Notes: generated by a model from the sequence alone, not told the origin. A stretch of DNA of 58,349 bases from an uncultured archaeon (GCA_902384525.1 CABMCA010000016.1:1-58349), one strand, 5' to 3'. Positions 25,956 through 33,505 are shown, counted from the stretch's first letter. Program-made: numbers and translations.

Positions 25956-26000
25956 TTACTTTTTGGGTTTTGGTTTTCCTTTTGTTACTTTCTTTGCCAT
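25956..26000 (-). CDS. Candidate 14-residue basic microprotein
   Basis: A tiny gene with a full set of signals on the minus strand. A TATA-rich stretch (ACATATATAAAG, about 26055-26066) lies about 30 bases before the expected transcription start. An AGGAGG Shine-Dalgarno follows at about 26011-26016. ATG at 26000 opens a frame reading MAKKVTKGKPKPKK and ends in TAA. A run of ten T residues follows the gene near 25929-25938 and could terminate it. The product would be extremely basic (8 Lys of 14). I recall nothing definite in any database. It lies in the 355-base gap between alkD and hdrB; the rest of the gap is the alkD leader and shows nothing else. Confidence 0.5.
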   Translation of the reverse strand: MAKKVTKGKPKPKK

Positions 26001-26145
26001 AAGTTTTTGCCTCCTGACCTTAAAAAGTCTATGTAAATATAATAACTTTATATATGTAAATCTTTCTGAGGATTTATTAAGCAAGATGATGAGGGGATTC
26101 AATAAACCGTAAAAATCCACACTCCTGATTCCCTGGGTTTAAAGT

Positions 26146-27054
26146 TCATTTGACAGATGTATCTTTTTTCTGTATCTTAGCGATCTTATCTTCAAATTCA
26201 GGGCTCCTGACAGCATTGAGGTGCAGCCCGACTTCTTCAGGGGTATAGCCGAATGCCAGACCGAGAAGCTGGCTGTAATGAACGACTGGAATATTGTAGG
26301 TTTTTCCTGCTTTTGCAAGTTCTACCTGCCCGCCATCGTACTGCAGATGACAAAACGGACATGCTTCTACAATGCAGTCAACACCAGCTTTTTTGATCCG
26401 GTCCAGTTTATATTCTGTCATCTTAAATGAAGTCTCAAGCATTGCTGAACGGACACCTCCACCAGCGCCGCAGCAACTTGTTTTTCCTTCATACGGGACA
26501 CTTACCGCGCCTGTTGCTTCAACAAGTTCATCAAAAAAGACCGGGCATTCCGCACCCCCGACTTTCCTTTCTTTTGTTGGTTTCAGGAGATGACAGCCGT
26601 AATGCACAGCGACTCTTAGAACAAGTGGTTTTTCAATTAATTTATTCAGGTTTTTTGCACCGATTTCTTTACTGAGGAATTCAATTATATGCCTGACCTC
26701 AATAGTACCTTTATACTCCTTATTGATCTTTTTAAGATGTAAATTCACTTCATTTCGAAGGGCTGCGTCGTTCTTTAAGATATTATTGGCATCCATGAGG
26801 GAACTGAAGCAGCCATTGCAGACCGTCAGTATATCCGTGTTATTTTCTTCGGCCAGCACTATGTTCCTTGAAGCGATCGTGAGCCATGTTACTTTATCAA
26901 ACGAACGGAATATCCCGGGCGCAGGACAGCATGAAGCTTCCTTTAGCTCACTCCATTTTAACCCTAGCCGGTCAAGGATTAACCTTGTGGCTTTTTCGAT
27001 GCCAGGATAACGGTTCGGGATCACGCATCCCAGGAAAAGAGATAAGTCCTTCAT
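26146..27054 (-). CDS. hdrB: HdrB-like heterodisulfide reductase subunit (CCG protein)
   Basis: CCG-domain protein of 302 residues. Two Cys-rich modules are visible: SCCPAPG with CNGCF, and HYGCH with SCCGAGGG and ACPFCH, the pattern that holds the two noncubane 4Fe-4S clusters of HdrB. In methanogens HdrB reduces the CoM-S-S-CoB disulfide; in other archaea related proteins act on other thiols or quinone-linked partners. It overlaps hdrC by 4 bases. No hdrA or hdrDE gene is present in the window, so the electron donor is unknown. Confidence 0.9.
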   Translation of the reverse strand: MKDLSLFLGCVIPNRYPGIEKATRLILDRLGLKWSELKEASCCPAPGIFRSFDKVTWLTIASRNIVLAEENNTDILTVCNGCFSSLMDANNILKNDAALRNEVNLHLKKINKEYKGTIEVRHIIEFLSKEIGAKNLNKLIEKPLVLRVAVHYGCHLLKPTKERKVGGAECPVFFDELVEATGAVSVPYEGKTSCCGAGGGVRSAMLETSFKMTEYKLDRIKKAGVDCIVEACPFCHLQYDGGQVELAKAGKTYNIPVVHYSQLLGLAFGYTPEEVGLHLNAVRSPEFEDKIAKIQKKDTSVK

Positions 27055-27494
27055 TCTTTTACCAGCTCATTAAAACCGCATGATTCAAGAAGTATTTTTA
27101 CATCATTTAGCGCCTTCGGGTATTTACTTACTGTCTCAGGCTGCGAAAGCCCGATTTTTTCCCTGATTGCTATGTGAATATCATCAATTGGGACGGCATG
27201 CCCTACCTCAATAAGAAATTTGCATACAACCCTGTGGGCAGGCAGTATCCTGCCTTTTTTCACAGCTTCGGCACGAAGGGAAAGGATGGCATCTGTGACT
27301 TTTATTCCACGCGGGCATCTTTCCTGGCAGTTATAGCAGGTCGTACACATCCAGAGATCACACTGGTCTGAGATGTCTTTTTTTATGGAATCTTTAACGA
27401 TCCGTCTAACATTCAGGCTTGTGTACTTTCCAGAGGGGCAGCTTCCCGTACATGTACCGCACTGAAAACAGGAGAGAATCTCGGAATTTTTCAT
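27051..27494 (-). CDS. hdrC: HdrC-like heterodisulfide reductase subunit
   Basis: Iron-sulfur protein of 147 residues with two 4Fe-4S motifs, CFQCGTCTGSCP near residue 9 and CTTCYNCQERCP near residue 50, followed by a helical C-terminal part. This is the classical HdrC layout that passes electrons to HdrB. ATG at 27494; a TATA-like CTTAAATAC sits about 30 bases upstream. It is first in the hdrCB pair and divergent from the tandem hairpin RNAs. The region 27495-27827 has no gene for a protein but holds those RNA elements. Confidence 0.9.
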   Translation of the reverse strand: MKNSEILSCFQCGTCTGSCPSGKYTSLNVRRIVKDSIKKDISDQCDLWMCTTCYNCQERCPRGIKVTDAILSLRAEAVKKGRILPAHRVVCKFLIEVGHAVPIDDIHIAIREKIGLSQPETVSKYPKALNDVKILLESCGFNELVKE

Positions 27495-27549
27495 TGTGGG
27501 AATTATGTGAATACTTGTATTTAAGACTTTGAGAGAAAAGATGACAAAG

Positions 27550-27573
27550 TATAAATATCATAATGCTTATGAT
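27550..27573 (+). promoter_or_regulatory. TATA box and palindrome of hairpin RNA A
   Basis: TATAAATA at 27550-27557 overlaps by one base a perfect inverted repeat (ATCATAA, spacer TGC, TTATGAT; 27557-27573). The box centre is about 28 bases before the first base of the hairpin. A protein on the palindrome would cover the start site. The same arrangement recurs at unit B. Confidence 0.55.
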
Positions 27574-27580
27574 TATATAT

Positions 27581-27646
27581 GACGAGCGGTCGGATTTTTT
27601 TAAATAACCCACCACTCCCACTCCCCGTCCGCTCGTCAATGTTTTT
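27581..27646 (+). ncRNA. Putative small RNA A (stem-loop with C-rich loop)
   Basis: A self-complementary unit of about 57 bases: GACGAGCGG at the start pairs perfectly with CCGCTCGTC at 27629-27637, and CGG/CCG can extend the stem after one mismatch. The loop holds a T-run and a C-rich stretch (ACCCACCACTCCCACTCCCC). A run of five T residues follows at 27642-27646. It shares loop sequence and layout with unit B, while the stem sequences differ in a way that keeps pairing. Function unknown; C-rich loops can pair with Shine-Dalgarno sequences of target messages. Confidence 0.55.
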
Positions 27647-27711
27647 CATATATTTTCCCAAAATATAGGATCAGGATAATCATATTATTATCATTACTTG
27701 TGAAGAAAAGA

Positions 27712-27731
27712 TTAAATATGATACGTATCAT
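27712..27731 (+). promoter_or_regulatory. TATA box and palindrome of hairpin RNA B
   Basis: TTAAATAT at 27712-27719 overlaps a perfect 14-base palindrome ATGATACGTATCAT (27718-27731). The box centre is about 29 bases before the hairpin of unit B, the same distance as in unit A. Confidence 0.55.
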
Positions 27732-27743
27732 AGTTATGCATTA

Positions 27744-27807
27744 CGTGCGGTCGGATTTTTTTAATAACCTACCACCCCATACCTCTGACCGCCCGTTTAT
27801 GTTTTTT
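27744..27807 (+). ncRNA. Putative small RNA B (stem-loop with C-rich loop)
   Basis: Stem CGTGCGGTCGGA (27744-27755) pairs with TCTGACCGCCCG (27784-27795) with one mismatch and one G-T wobble. The loop TTTTTTAATAACCTACCACC and following CCATACC is closely similar to that of unit A. Six T residues at 27802-27807 follow, as in a terminator. It ends just before the convergent PDO gene. Together with unit A it forms a tandem pair, each with promoter, palindrome, hairpin and T-run. Confidence 0.55.
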
Positions 27808-27827
27808 CGACTGGCAAAAAAGCAAAG

Positions 27828-28490
27828 TTAAGAGTACATTGGATTGTAGGCAGAGCGTAGCGCCAATGCTATCTGTTCAATAAATATCTCAGGAGGTTGT
27901 GCACCTAAGAATGAAGTATCATTGTTGATCACAATGTGAGGAACGCTCATAACGCTGTACCTCTGGGCAAGGTAAGGGAACTCAACCAGTTCTATTACAT
28001 CAGATCGAATATTTTCATTTTCAATTGCAAACTGGTGCGCTGTCCTTGCCGCTTTAGGGCAATACGGGCACGTTGGTGAAACAAATACCTGCAAATGCAC
28101 GGGTTTTTTTATTTCTGCAAGCTTTGTCTTTAATGCATCGGATAATGATGTTTTTCCCTTAGAAACATCAATTATCGTATCGATGAAAGCCGCCAGTTCA
28201 TATCCCGCAGGTACGCCATAATATCTGATGCCATAATCAATTTTTCCCACAATTGCTATGGCAGGGATGTTTTTAATCTTATAGTTCATGGCTTCATCCC
28301 CATTCAATACAAGGTCATATACTTTTACTTTTATTTTTTCTGATAATGTCCCCAATTCAAGCACCATCTCTCTTGTTTCCTTGCAGAACTGGCACTCAGA
28401 CTCCTGTGAAAAAACAATAAGTTCCACATCGTCTGCAAGGCCCACAAATTTTTTCAGGATATTTTGCTTATCGCTCTCCTGGAGCACCAT
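27828..28490 (-). CDS. Protein disulfide oxidoreductase (glutaredoxin-like, PDO type)
   Basis: Cytoplasmic redox protein of 220 residues made of two thioredoxin-fold halves. Each half has a CXXC site: CQFC near residue 34 and CPYC near residue 140, the latter followed by a cis-Pro segment MSVPHIVIN. This is the archaeal PDO/glutaredoxin-like architecture, which reduces or forms protein disulfides with help of a thioredoxin reductase. It is the last gene of a three-gene operon with the ArsR regulator and a small membrane protein, 4 bases after the latter. Confidence 0.9.
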   Translation of the reverse strand: MVLQESDKQNILKKFVGLADDVELIVFSQESECQFCKETREMVLELGTLSEKIKVKVYDLVLNGDEAMNYKIKNIPAIAIVGKIDYGIRYYGVPAGYELAAFIDTIIDVSKGKTSLSDALKTKLAEIKKPVHLQVFVSPTCPYCPKAARTAHQFAIENENIRSDVIELVEFPYLAQRYSVMSVPHIVINNDTSFLGAQPPEIFIEQIALALRSAYNPMYS

Positions 28491-28494
28491 AAAA

Positions 28495-28674
28495 TCACTC
28501 TACTGATTTTAAGAGTTTTTCCATTCTTTCAAGGGATTTTTTTGATTCCTTGAGTTCCATTAATATCATATAGGTCAAATAGACCGATATAAGACCAAAA
28601 ATAATGACAACTATTATAAGTGTGTTTATAGACACTTCTGAGGTTGAACCGAACATTGAATCCATCATCGACAT
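28495..28674 (-). CDS. Small single-pass membrane protein (59 residues)
   Basis: Short gene between the ArsR regulator and PDO. From ATG at 28674 the protein starts MSMMDSMFGSTSEVS with four Met residues, then a single membrane helix (TLIIVVIIFGLISVYLTYMI), then a Lys/Glu-rich amphipathic tail. A GGAG lies 8 bases before the start. The upstream stop is 4 bases away, so translation is coupled. No family recognised; the Met-rich start and the neighbourhood suggest a metal or redox link, which is inference only. Confidence 0.75.
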   Translation of the reverse strand: MSMMDSMFGSTSEVSINTLIIVVIIFGLISVYLTYMILMELKESKKSLERMEKLLKSVE

Positions 28675-28678
28675 GATT

Positions 28679-28972
28679 TTACTCCTTTTTTATTATCTCC
28701 TTGATTCTACTTAATGAAAGTACTAATTCAAAATTCTTTGCTTTAAAGTATTTCTTTGTATATGGTGGCTCCTCAAAATGCCTTATCTCACTTTCCACAA
28801 GACCGGCATTTTCAAGTTTCTTAAGGTGAAGATATAATAGCGGGCGTGAAATTCCCACTTCCTTGGCAAGCTCAGATACATAACACTCACATTCGGCAAG
28901 TGTTGCCAGGATCTTTAAGCTATGTTCGTTGCCAAGAGCATTTAGCATTTCCGCAAGGGATTTCTTATCCAC
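28679..28972 (-). CDS. ArsR-family HTH transcription regulator
   Basis: Winged-helix regulator of 97 residues. LGNEHSLKILATLAE, CECYVSELAKEVGISRPLLYLHLKKLENAGLVESE is the standard ArsR helix-turn-helix. The Cys pair in ECECY sits where some family members bind metal or sense thiol oxidation, which could make it a redox or metal sensor. Starts at GTG 28972. It is first in the operon regulator-membrane protein-PDO. A 21-base palindrome lies just upstream (29022-29042). Confidence 0.88.
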   Translation of the reverse strand: MDKKSLAEMLNALGNEHSLKILATLAECECYVSELAKEVGISRPLLYLHLKKLENAGLVESEIRHFEEPPYTKKYFKAKNFELVLSLSRIKEIIKKE

Positions 28973-29021
28973 CTTTTCACCGATTGACTAAAAGAATCTT
29001 AACATATTTAAAATAAAGTAA

Positions 29022-29042
29022 TTTACTATTTATGATAGTAAA
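29022..29042. promoter_or_regulatory. ArsR-type operator before the regulator gene
   Basis: Perfect inverted repeat TTTACTAT-ttatg-ATAGTAAA, 50 bases upstream of the regulator start and close to the TATA region (AACATATTTAAAATAAAG, 29001-29018 on the plus strand). The half-site TACTAT recurs before the Met-rich gene, which suggests one regulon. Confidence 0.55.
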
Positions 29043-29054
29043 TATACTGGAAGA

Positions 29055-29867
29055 TCATTCTACTTCCAGCACTTTTTCGAATGTACCATGCCAGCTGTGA
29101 TACCAGACAGCGCCTGTGTTGCTGTTAACGCTGAGCATACCGTAAATATTTCCGTCTTTTGTTACTTCCATTGTGTAATAACCGTAAAAATCATCCGCAC
29201 CGCTCGCTTTCGTTCTAGGCAGGTTCCTGTCAAGATATTCCTGTGCATTCTTGAGAGCTTGTTCTTTCGACACTTTCGTTCCTGTTTCTTGTATATTCAT
29301 ATGCCCGTATTTTGAATTCCACATCATGTTCGGTCCCATTTCAGGAACTACTGCATCTGTATATTTGTTAATGAGGAGTTCAAAAGCATATTTGCCTGTG
29401 CTCTTCTCTTTTATCCCTGCATAGAAGTTATTTTCGAATTGCAGTACCTCAGCGATCTTGAGGTCATTATTTCCAGTCTTTGCAAGATATTGCTCCACTG
29501 ATGTCTTTGCTTCATCAATGGTTATGGGGGTTGAATTTTCCCCATAGCCTGTGGCATTTGCTCCGCAGTGATTTCCGTAACCGGATATATTGCCGGTCAT
29601 CATTCCACTGCTACCCATCATACCGGCTCTGTTTTTGCCCATCATTCCGTTACCTCTTCCATAGCCTCCCATCATGCCATTATCAGGTCCATAACCGCTC
29701 ATCATGTCGCCGCCCATCATACCGATTCCATTCCCGCTCATCATTCCATTACCCGTCCCGAAGTTACCCATCATGCTATTCCAGAAATCACCAGGACTTG
29801 CCACGGCATAACCTGCTCCCAGGACTACAATGATCGCTGCTATGACCAGGATCGTTTTAGTGTTCAT
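29055..29867 (-). CDS. Exported Met/Gly-rich protein with PepSY-like domain
   Basis: Protein of 270 residues with a signal peptide or anchor (residues 1-24, ending AVASPGD). Residues about 25-105 are a low-complexity Met/Gly/Asn stretch with repeated GMMGG-type units, which can bind soft metals such as copper(I). Residues about 112-270 contain two PepSY-like repeats (ITIDEAKTSVEQYLAK and VSKEQALKNAQEYLDRN). A possible metal buffer or sensor at the cell surface; not tested. It lies directly upstream of the ArsR operon in the same direction, with an operator-like repeat in its own promoter. Confidence 0.75.
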   Translation of the reverse strand: MNTKTILVIAAIIVVLGAGYAVASPGDFWNSMMGNFGTGNGMMSGNGIGMMGGDMMSGYGPDNGMMGGYGRGNGMMGKNRAGMMGSSGMMTGNISGYGNHCGANATGYGENSTPITIDEAKTSVEQYLAKTGNNDLKIAEVLQFENNFYAGIKEKSTGKYAFELLINKYTDAVVPEMGPNMMWNSKYGHMNIQETGTKVSKEQALKNAQEYLDRNLPRTKASGADDFYGYYTMEVTKDGNIYGMLSVNSNTGAVWYHSWHGTFEKVLEVE

Positions 29868-29920
29868 ATTTTTGTCACCTTTGATATTTTATTATTTATT
29901 TCATGTGTAAGTTTTTCTTA

Positions 29921-29944
29921 CATAGTATAATTTAACTTACTATG
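29921..29944. promoter_or_regulatory. ArsR-type operator before the Met-rich gene
   Basis: Inverted repeat CATAGTA...TACTATG with a 10-base spacer, overlapping the TATA-like region (AGTATAATTTAAC) of the gene on the minus strand. It shares TACTAT/ATAGTA half-sites with the operator at 29022-29042. Confidence 0.5.
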
Positions 29945-30025
29945 GTATAAAGATTTCGCCGTTTAAATTTTGAAAACCCTGTCTTTTAGGAACTTTTAAT
30001 TCATCATCGCCCCAATTTGATTATT

Positions 30026-31384
30026 ATGAGCGATGCCTTGAGAACCGACCTGTACCAGTTGACCATGATGCAGGCATACTGGAAATCCGGGCATAACCCG
30101 GAAGCTACATTTGATTATTTTGTACGTAAAATTCCCTCAGGCTCTTATCTCATAACCGCAGGATTAAGCTATCTTCTTGATTACATTGAAAACCTGCATT
30201 TTGAGAATGATGACATAGAATATTTGAGTACCCAGGATTTTGATGAAGAGTTCCTCAAGACCTTACGGGATTTCAAATTCACAGGTGACATACTTGCAAT
30301 GCCAGAAGGGAGCATTGTATTTCCGATCGAACCGATAATAAGAGTAACGGCTCCCATAATCGAAGCCCAGCTTGTGGAAACGTTCCTGCTCAATAAAATG
30401 AACTTCTCAACACTGATTGCCACTAAAGCCTCGCGCGTGGCCTATGCTGCAAAAGGAAGAGCGATAGCAGAATTCGGATTGCGCCACGCCCAGGGGGACG
30501 GGCATCTTGAAGCAACCCGCGCAACGTACATCGGGGGCTGTGCTTCCACATCCAACGTGCTTGCCGGAAAAAAATTCGGCATCCCGGTATCAGGAACAAT
30601 GGCACATTCATTTGTGACGAGTTTTGACCATGAGATCGACTCTTACCGCGCCTATGCCGATGCCTTCCCTAAACGATGTTTCCTGCTCATTGACACCTAT
30701 AATACCATTGAAGGCGCAAAAAAAGCCGTTATTGTGGGAAAGGAGCTTGAAAAAAAAGGTGAGAAGCTTCTTGGTGTAAGGCTTGACAGCGGGGATCTAT
30801 GCGAGCTTTCAAGGCATGTCCGCAAAATCCTGGACAACGGCGGCCTTGAATATGCAAAAATAGTTGCAAGCGGGGATCTCAATGAGTGGAAAATTGACGA
30901 GCTTATGAATAATGGCGCAAGGATCGATATATTCGGGGTCGGTACGGAACTTATAACAGGACGTCCCAGTCCTGCGCTTGATGGAATATACAAACTTTCA
31001 GACATTGTAGAGAACGGGAAGCATGTTCCCAAGATGAAACTCTCTGAAGAGATCGTAAAAACAACCCTTCCAGGGAAAAAAATAGTCTGGCGCATAATGG
31101 AAAACGGTAAGTTCAAAAACGATATCATAACACTTGAGAATGAGATCGTTAATGAGGGGGTGACCTTATTGGAAACTGTTGTCAGGAAGGGAAAAATTGT
31201 ATGTGGCAGACCATCATTGACTGAGATACGGCAAAATGCAGCCATGAAATTCTCAAAGTTACCGGATATTTATAAAAAACTTGAGGGTGCGCCTGCATAT
31301 CCGGTTGAGTTCAGCAGGGGATTGACGCAACTTAGAGCTGATATTGTTGAGAAAATTAAAAGGGAAGAGATAGGGCAGGAATAA
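30026..31384 (+). CDS. pncB: Nicotinate phosphoribosyltransferase
   Basis: NAD salvage enzyme of 452 residues that joins nicotinate to PRPP. TDLYQLTMMQAYWKSG at the N-terminus, TMAHSFVTSFDHEIDSYRAY containing the phosphorylated His, LLIDTYNTIEGAKKA and GVRLDSGDL are family motifs. ATG at 30026 is preferred over an in-frame TTG at 30017. It stands alone after an AT-rich promoter. The next gene is convergent. Confidence 0.95.
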   Translation: MSDALRTDLYQLTMMQAYWKSGHNPEATFDYFVRKIPSGSYLITAGLSYLLDYIENLHFENDDIEYLSTQDFDEEFLKTLRDFKFTGDILAMPEGSIVFPIEPIIRVTAPIIEAQLVETFLLNKMNFSTLIATKASRVAYAAKGRAIAEFGLRHAQGDGHLEATRATYIGGCASTSNVLAGKKFGIPVSGTMAHSFVTSFDHEIDSYRAYADAFPKRCFLLIDTYNTIEGAKKAVIVGKELEKKGEKLLGVRLDSGDLCELSRHVRKILDNGGLEYAKIVASGDLNEWKIDELMNNGARIDIFGVGTELITGRPSPALDGIYKLSDIVENGKHVPKMKLSEEIVKTTLPGKKIVWRIMENGKFKNDIITLENEIVNEGVTLLETVVRKGKIVCGRPSLTEIRQNAAMKFSKLPDIYKKLEGAPAYPVEFSRGLTQLRADIVEKIKREEIGQE

Positions 31385-31430
31385 GTAGGAAAATAAAATA
31401 TCTCACCTCATAATCGACATTGTTTCATGT

Positions 31431-31943
31431 CTATGTCTTCTTCTTTTTTTTTATGTCCTCCCTTTTTATTATAATTGATATCAAGATGACAATAAGTAAT
31501 AATATTGCAACTCCAAAATTTTCACTCGATATCATAGGTTCTCCTATCTGGCTCATATCTATGAAATCATTGCTAATTCCAATATTAAATTTCATACCCT
31601 TCTCGAAAATTAATTCAATCACGGAATAGAATATGCCGTTATAAAATGGATATAATAAAAATATTCCTCCATCAAATATATCAAGCAATAAATGGGAACC
31701 GAGATAGAAACATATTATTCCAGAAACCTCTCTCATATCTGTCATGAATATGAATATCAAGATTGGGACAATCAAAATAAATATGTTATGAAGAGTCGCT
31801 CTGTGAAATAGAAAAATATCAGCATCTGGAAGAATACCAAAAAAACTGAGTAAAATTATATTTTTCGGATGTATACTCAATCGTTTCGAAAATATTAGTA
31901 ATATCGTAATCGGAATAAATATATGATTAAATAGTGATGACAA
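31431..31943 (-). CDS. Membrane-bound metal-dependent hydrolase (YdjM/DUF457 type)
   Basis: Integral membrane protein of 170 residues with about four helices. FGILPDADIFLFHRATLHNIF holds the conserved Asp and His residues of this family, and YLGSHLLLDIFDGG repeats the His-x3-Asp pattern. The family is predicted to be metal-dependent hydrolases of membrane lipids, but the substrate is unknown. Ends in a Lys-rich tail. AT-rich composition exceeds that of the neighbours. Convergent with pncB. Confidence 0.75.
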   Translation of the reverse strand: MSSLFNHIFIPITILLIFSKRLSIHPKNIILLSFFGILPDADIFLFHRATLHNIFILIVPILIFIFMTDMREVSGIICFYLGSHLLLDIFDGGIFLLYPFYNGIFYSVIELIFEKGMKFNIGISNDFIDMSQIGEPMISSENFGVAILLLIVILISIIIKREDIKKKKKT

Positions 31944-32096
31944 GATTTTTCACCTTCAATATTATGAAGTTAAATTTTGCAATAACCGGAATATCGCTAC
32001 TATCGCATTTATCTTTATTGTAACACTCACGATAAACCGAAATATTTTATAAGCACGAACTACATACAGATAAAAACAGGGGTTAAATCAATCCAT

Positions 32097-33086
32097 GTGG
32101 TCTTCGAAGGTTCAGGGGGAAATTCCAAATTTTTGATAACTGATGAATTAAAAAACAAATACACTGGCTGTATGCTTGGGGCTGCAATAGGTGATGCCCT
32201 GGGAAAAAAAAATGAAGGAGTACGAAGAGAAGAAATTCTCATAATGGGATACATAAAGGATTATGGCAGGGCGCCAGAGGGAAGTCTTGGGGATAAATTA
32301 AGGGCAGGACAATATACAGATGATACTGAACAAATGCTTGTCCTTGCCCAATCCTTGATCGCCTGCAATGGTTTTGATGCTGCTGATTTTGCCATAAGTA
32401 TTGCAAAATGGGGAGGGGAAGTCCGAAATGATCCTGCGAGAAGTCCATTTATCGGGCCTTCAAGTTCTTCTGCTATTGAGAAATTAAATTCAGGTATTTC
32501 CTGGAAAGAATCAGGGAGTGATATACCATCCTGCGGTAGTGCAATGAGAGTGGCCCCAATCGGACTTTTTTATGACCGCCTGGAAAACGTGGAATCTAAT
32601 GCAGTCCTTTCCTCAATACCGACGCATAAAAGTAAAGGGGCAATTGCAGGCGCAGTGGCAGTTGCGGTAGCCGTCCGATCTGCAATTGAGGGAGATGATC
32701 GCTCTGAAATCATGAGGAAAACCTGTGAAAGAGCATCAAACCATGACATTGGCCTTGCAACGAAGATAGAACTGGCTTACGAATCGCGAAATGAATTACC
32801 GGATACGGTTTTTGCCAGGCTTGGAACATCATATTACGTGTACGATACCGTCCCTTCTGCCTTTTATTGTTTTTTCAGGTATTTTGAAGAACCTGAAATG
32901 GCGATCATCGAATCTGTGAATGCTGGCGGGGATACGGATTCTATTGGCTGTATAACAGGCGCTTTGTGCGGAGCGTTTCATGGCATTGAGTGTTTTTCTA
33001 AAAAATGGATCAATGATCTTGAAAACAAGGACGTGGTGGAGAATATCGCTATCTCACTTTTTAAGATATCTTCCCATTTCTTGTGA
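32097..33086 (+). CDS. ADP-ribosylglycohydrolase family protein
   Basis: DraG-like hydrolase of 329 residues that removes ADP-ribose from proteins or small molecules. Typical features: GCMLGAAIGDALGKKNEG, the metal-binding QYTDDTEQML, a CGSAMRVAPIGL segment, and the second metal site GGDTDSIGCITGALCGAFHG. The frame opens with GTG at 32097; there is no ATG in frame nearby, so the start is uncertain. Its end overlaps the end of a convergent 53-codon gene by 33 bases. The target protein is unknown. Confidence 0.88.
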   Translation: MVFEGSGGNSKFLITDELKNKYTGCMLGAAIGDALGKKNEGVRREEILIMGYIKDYGRAPEGSLGDKLRAGQYTDDTEQMLVLAQSLIACNGFDAADFAISIAKWGGEVRNDPARSPFIGPSSSSAIEKLNSGISWKESGSDIPSCGSAMRVAPIGLFYDRLENVESNAVLSSIPTHKSKGAIAGAVAVAVAVRSAIEGDDRSEIMRKTCERASNHDIGLATKIELAYESRNELPDTVFARLGTSYYVYDTVPSAFYCFFRYFEEPEMAIIESVNAGGDTDSIGCITGALCGAFHGIECFSKKWINDLENKDVVENIAISLFKISSHFL

Positions 33087-33215
33087 TTCTAACTCAAAAA
33101 GAACCGGATGCTTCAGAATTTTGATATGGTTACCTGAAATATAAAGCTCTTCAATTTTCTTTCCAATGATACCAGCTTTTAATAATTCTACTCTTTCTTC
33201 AGGAGTTTCAAGCAT
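33054..33215 (-). CDS. Small uncharacterised protein (53 residues)
   Basis: Compact gene starting MLETPEERVELLKAGIIGKK and continuing IEELYISGNHIKILKHPVLF. It has a GGGGA before the ATG and keeps a full frame to the stop. The helix-then-strand pattern resembles small archaeal and bacterial proteins I have seen beside toxin or transposase genes, but I cannot name the family. It overlaps the 3' end of the convergent ADP-ribosylglycohydrolase gene by 33 bases, an unusual arrangement that is maintained without disrupting either frame. Confidence 0.55.
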   Translation of the reverse strand: MLETPEERVELLKAGIIGKKIEELYISGNHIKILKHPVLFELESQEMGRYLKK

Positions 33216-33385
33216 ATTGATTTATCCCCAATTCTTTAAGAATATTTACTAACCGTAACGAAGCTTGACTTCACACACCCTTATTTTGCCAACCTTTTAC
33301 CCGTTTTATATTACAATACTATGCTTGTAGATAAATATTTCGATATGCTTTGAAATAATCCAACAATCTTTAAAGATAAAATTTA

Positions 33386-33446
33386 GAGGTTGGGTAAAAA
33401 AACAAATTTTGGATAGGATAGGTCTTTTGCCACTAACCCCAACCTC
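33386..33446. other. Long hairpin in intergenic region
   Basis: Nine-base perfect stem GAGGTTGGG / CCCAACCTC with a 43-base loop, in the 290-base gap before mqnC. Its size is close to the tandem hairpin RNAs at 27.6 kb, but no clear TATA box at the matching distance or T-run follows. The rest of the gap shows nothing. Confidence 0.3.
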
Positions 33447-33505
33447 ATGCTAAATCTGTTTTGACATAGTAATAAAGCTTATTGTCCATAATAAAGAAAA
33501 TTGTT

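Noticed and set aside
27406-27639. Minus-strand frame of 77 codons across hairpin unit A
   Set aside because: It overlaps hdrC in another frame, crosses the hairpin and palindrome, and has no ribosome site or homology.
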